Shown here one piece after another: positions 7,326 to 8,773 of a stretch of 8,773 nt of DNA. Under the pieces are notes generated by a model. It saw nothing but the letters and a program-made list of their open reading frames with translations. It searched no databases and had not been told where the DNA came from. The stretch spans positions 1 to 8,773 of the forward strand of contig DANZ01000104.1 in the NCBI GenBank assembly GCA_002501695.1. Direction: 5' to 3'. The translations under genes and the position numbers were made by a program. Each line of letters starts with the position of its first letter. Positions within the stretch are counted from its first letter, which is position 1. The DNA comes from Methanolobus sp. UBA474 (GTDB lineage Archaea; Halobacteriota; Methanosarcinia; Methanosarcinales; Methanosarcinaceae).

Positions 7326-7810
7326 GAGAAGATTCCGGAAGAGATAGATCATTATATTTTTTCTATTTGGCCTTTTAAAGAGAACTTAGGCACTTATTTT
7401 TTGCTACCATTATTGCTGTTTTAGGATCCGTATTCATTGTTACGATGGCACCGTTCATCTACGGTCTTAATTTCATTGCCATCAAGGGAATAAGAACAGG
7501 GCATGTTGAAGTTAATGATATTTTCGAAGGTTTCCAATCAGGCAACTTTATCCGTAGCTGGGCCTTGCTGCTATTGGCAGTGCTAATGTACCATCCAGGA
7601 AAGCATTGAGGTTGTCAAAAAAATCCACTTGAAAGCATACTCCTTATGGCCATCATTACAGTTTTGAATCTCGCAGGAGCATTGGCATTAGTTGCAGGGA
7701 TCTTTGTTGCTATACCCCTGGGAGAGATGATCACTGCAAGACTGGTGATGGAAATGATCGGTGAGGGTGCCAATAGCTCCATATCGGATGCAACTGTGGA
7801 AAAGAAATGA
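7326..7810 (+). pseudogene. Frameshifted small membrane protein (DUF975/YciC-like, tentative)
   Basis: Remains of an alpha-helical membrane protein read across three frame changes. Segment 1 (to about 7400) reads WPFKENLGTYF. Segment 2 (7400-7586) reads FATIIAVLGSVFIVTMAPFIYGLNFIAIKG and then VEVNDIFEGFQSGNF. Segment 3 (7590-7622) reads TIQESIEVVKK. Segment 4 (7622-7810) reads NPLESILLMAIITVLNLAG and ends in VEKK plus TGA. Adding one T to the T6 run at 7397-7402 and one A to the A7 run at 7617-7623 restores the frame at both places. The middle change, at 7584-7590, is not at a homopolymer and probably marks an internal deletion, because a stretch expected between segments 2 and 3 seems missing. 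The pattern P-x-x-x-G...F/L-K...DIFxGF is reminiscent of DUF975-type membrane proteins; the family name is tentative. No start codon with SD is visible, so the 5' end is also lost. It converges on the DJ-1 gene. Confidence 0.7.
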
Positions 7811-7905
7811 AGCATCAGATACCTGGCAGTTGAGTAAACAGAGAACTTCAGGATGTGCGGTGTCGGGAAAAATAGCCTTCTCACACATAAAGCCTCCCTG
7901 TCTCA

Positions 7906-8532
7906 CTACCCGAGCGACTCCATGAGCGCATAAAAATACTGCGCTTCGTGTGTCACATACAGCTGATACCATGCCTCAAGCGTCCGGGGCGAGAACACAC
8001 CAAGCTCCCCGAGCACCTCACGCGCAAACTCCACAGGAGCCACACCTGAGGCGGTTATAAGCTTGCCGTCAGTGATTACAGGACCCGGGCGATAGAACGC
8101 TTCTCCTGTGTAACCAGGGATGACCGCTTTAAGATAGCCAAGGTCGTTGCTGGTATGAGGCCTGTTGTCCAGCAGCCCGGCCTTTGCCAGTCCCACAGTT
8201 GCGCCGCATATAGCCGCCACAAAGATCCCGGCATTCAGGAACTCTTTTACTTTCTCCATCATGGGCGCGTGAATATCCTCAAGCCATGTGTCACCGCCCG
8301 GGAGGATAAGCACCCCGGCATCGTCAGCGGTGCATTCCCGAAGGCTGGCATCAGGCAGTATGCGCACGCCGCCCATGGTAACAACGGGCTCTTTCGTGAG
8401 GCCTACTGTCTTAACAGTATACTTTGCAGCGTCTTTGCGGAAGTAGCGGCCTGAGTGCAGTTCAGCTATCAGAAAACCAGGCTCCCAGTCGGCCATGGTG
8501 TCAAATACGTAAAGATAAGCAGTGGTTGTCAT
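7906..8532 (-). CDS. DJ-1/PfpI family protein, YoaZ-type
   Basis: A 208-residue cytoplasmic protein of the DJ-1/PfpI (class I glutamine amidotransferase-like) superfamily; full length for the family. The opening YLYVFDTMADWEPGFLIAEL closely resembles bacterial YoaZ/YdeA proteins. The conserved acidic residue next to the active site is E17. The nucleophile elbow is AAICGATVGLA with Cys109, and H126 in RPHTSND is a candidate partner histidine. PGG at 78-80 precedes the elbow as usual. Members act as chaperones, deglycase/hydratase-like enzymes or proteases in various reports; which applies here cannot be told. The ATG at 8532 is preceded by GGGGACGG and a TATA box about 45 bp upstream. By eye the gene is clearly richer in G+C (about 57-60% in sampled lines) than its neighbours, which may indicate acquisition from another genome. 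It appears to be a single-gene transcript. Confidence 0.9.
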   Translation of the reverse strand: MTTTAYLYVFDTMADWEPGFLIAELHSGRYFRKDAAKYTVKTVGLTKEPVVTMGGVRILPDASLRECTADDAGVLILPGGDTWLEDIHAPMMEKVKEFLNAGIFVAAICGATVGLAKAGLLDNRPHTSNDLGYLKAVIPGYTGEAFYRPGPVITDGKLITASGVAPVEFAREVLGELGVFSPRTLEAWYQLYVTHEAQYFYALMESLG

Positions 8533-8575
8533 AATTCCGTCCCCAGATATTATAAAGAAAGATAGGCGAGATCAG

Positions 8576-8583
8576 TATAAATT
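8576..8583 (-). promoter_or_regulatory. TATA box for the DJ-1/PfpI gene
   Basis: Minus-strand AATTTATA, about 44 bp ahead of the ATG at 8532. A start about 25 bp downstream would give a leader of about 20 bases containing the GGGGACGG ribosome-binding element. A second AT-rich element (TTTATAAT) nearer the gene is too close to serve as its TATA box unless the message is leaderless. Confidence 0.45.
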
Positions 8584-8650
8584 ATTTTTGGTACGGAGCT
8601 GAGATGGATCTCCTGTGTTAAGTAAGTTAGTTGACGCCATTTTCCAGTCA

Positions 8651-8659
8651 TTATAAATA
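8651..8659 (+). promoter_or_regulatory. TATA-like box ahead of the right-edge ORF
   Basis: TTATAAATA on the plus strand, about 75 bp before the ATG at 8733. It would give a leader of about 50 bases. An alternative AT-rich element (CTTAAAAAC, 8694-8702) lies closer. Neither is decisive. Confidence 0.3.
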
Positions 8660-8732
8660 AATGCCAAAGGATAGAATAACATAAGCAGAACTATCTTAAA
8701 AACGTACTTTCCATACAGATAAAGTGACTTAT

Positions 8733-8773
8733 ATGAACTCCAGCAACCTGGTGCAACTCAGGCTCAGCAACCA
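8733..8773 (+). CDS. Possible 5' end of a gene running off the window
   Basis: ATG at 8733 opens a frame (MNSSNLVQLRLSN) that stays open to the window end, only 13 full codons. A weak SD-like GTGA lies 5-6 bases upstream, and TATA-like sequences lie further up. Too little is visible to name a family, and a chance ATG is possible. Confidence 0.3.
   Translation, partial: MNSSNLVQLRLSN

Noticed and set aside
7615..7884. Minus-strand frame opposite the broken membrane-protein gene
   Set aside because: It is the antisense of protein-like plus-strand segments; its Pro/Ser/Met content reflects the complementary strand.
8155..8454. A 99-codon plus-strand frame antisense to the DJ-1 gene
   Set aside because: Contained in a gene with a clear nucleophile elbow and full family length on the minus strand; long antisense frames are common in GC-rich genes.
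8741..8773. Direct repeat CAGCAACC at the right edge (8741-8748 and 8765-8772)
   Set aside because: Only two 8-base copies at the window end; could be the start of a repetitive coding sequence or chance, and cannot be judged without more sequence.

Overview
The window looks like a chromosomal stretch of a methanogenic archaeon, most likely one of the Methanosarcinales (a Methanolobus- or Methanomethylovorans-like genome would fit). This is inferred from three things. AT-rich archaeal TATA-like boxes lie 40-55 bp ahead of several start codons. Short leaders and GGAG/TGATCC-type ribosome binding sites are visible. The gene stock includes a soluble multi-PAS histidine kinase and a CPA2 antiporter with a universal-stress-protein tail. 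No rRNA, tRNA, CRISPR array, transposase or phage gene was seen.

Layout, left to right. (1) 1-3469, minus strand: a likely two-gene unit. The upstream gene is a Na+(K+)/H+ antiporter with two C-terminal USP-like domains. The downstream gene is a polytopic membrane protein with a YjdF/DUF2238-like C-terminal half; its N-terminal half looks like a degenerate second copy of the same fold. (2) 3470-3833: a divergent intergenic region with the antiporter promoter and an imperfect inverted repeat. (3) 3834-4493, plus strand: an AT-rich GNAT acetyltransferase whose 3' end overlaps, tail to tail, a 37-codon minus-strand ORF with its own promoter-like and SD-like sequences. That ORF looks like the broken-off start of a gene. 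(4) 4623-6935, minus strand: a cytoplasmic four-PAS histidine kinase with no response regulator in view. (5) 6936-7905: an AT-rich, gene-poor region holding the remains of a small plus-strand membrane-protein gene with three frame disruptions, two of them at homopolymer runs. (6) 7906-8532, minus strand: a GC-rich DJ-1/PfpI (YoaZ-type) protein. (7) The right edge may hold the first codons of another plus-strand gene.

The intact genes are stress- and sensing-flavoured: ion homeostasis, acetyl transfer, signal sensing and a DJ-1 protein. Apart from the antiporter/membrane-protein pair, nothing shows that they form one pathway. The region from about 4.4 to 7.9 kb looks like a zone of gene decay and rearrangement, with one pseudogene, one or two orphan gene starts and base composition that shifts from gene to gene. 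I did not find a convincing new defence or metabolic system. The most interesting leads are the internally duplicated YjdF-like protein, the truncated gene start under the GNAT 3' end, and the homopolymer-frameshifted membrane gene.
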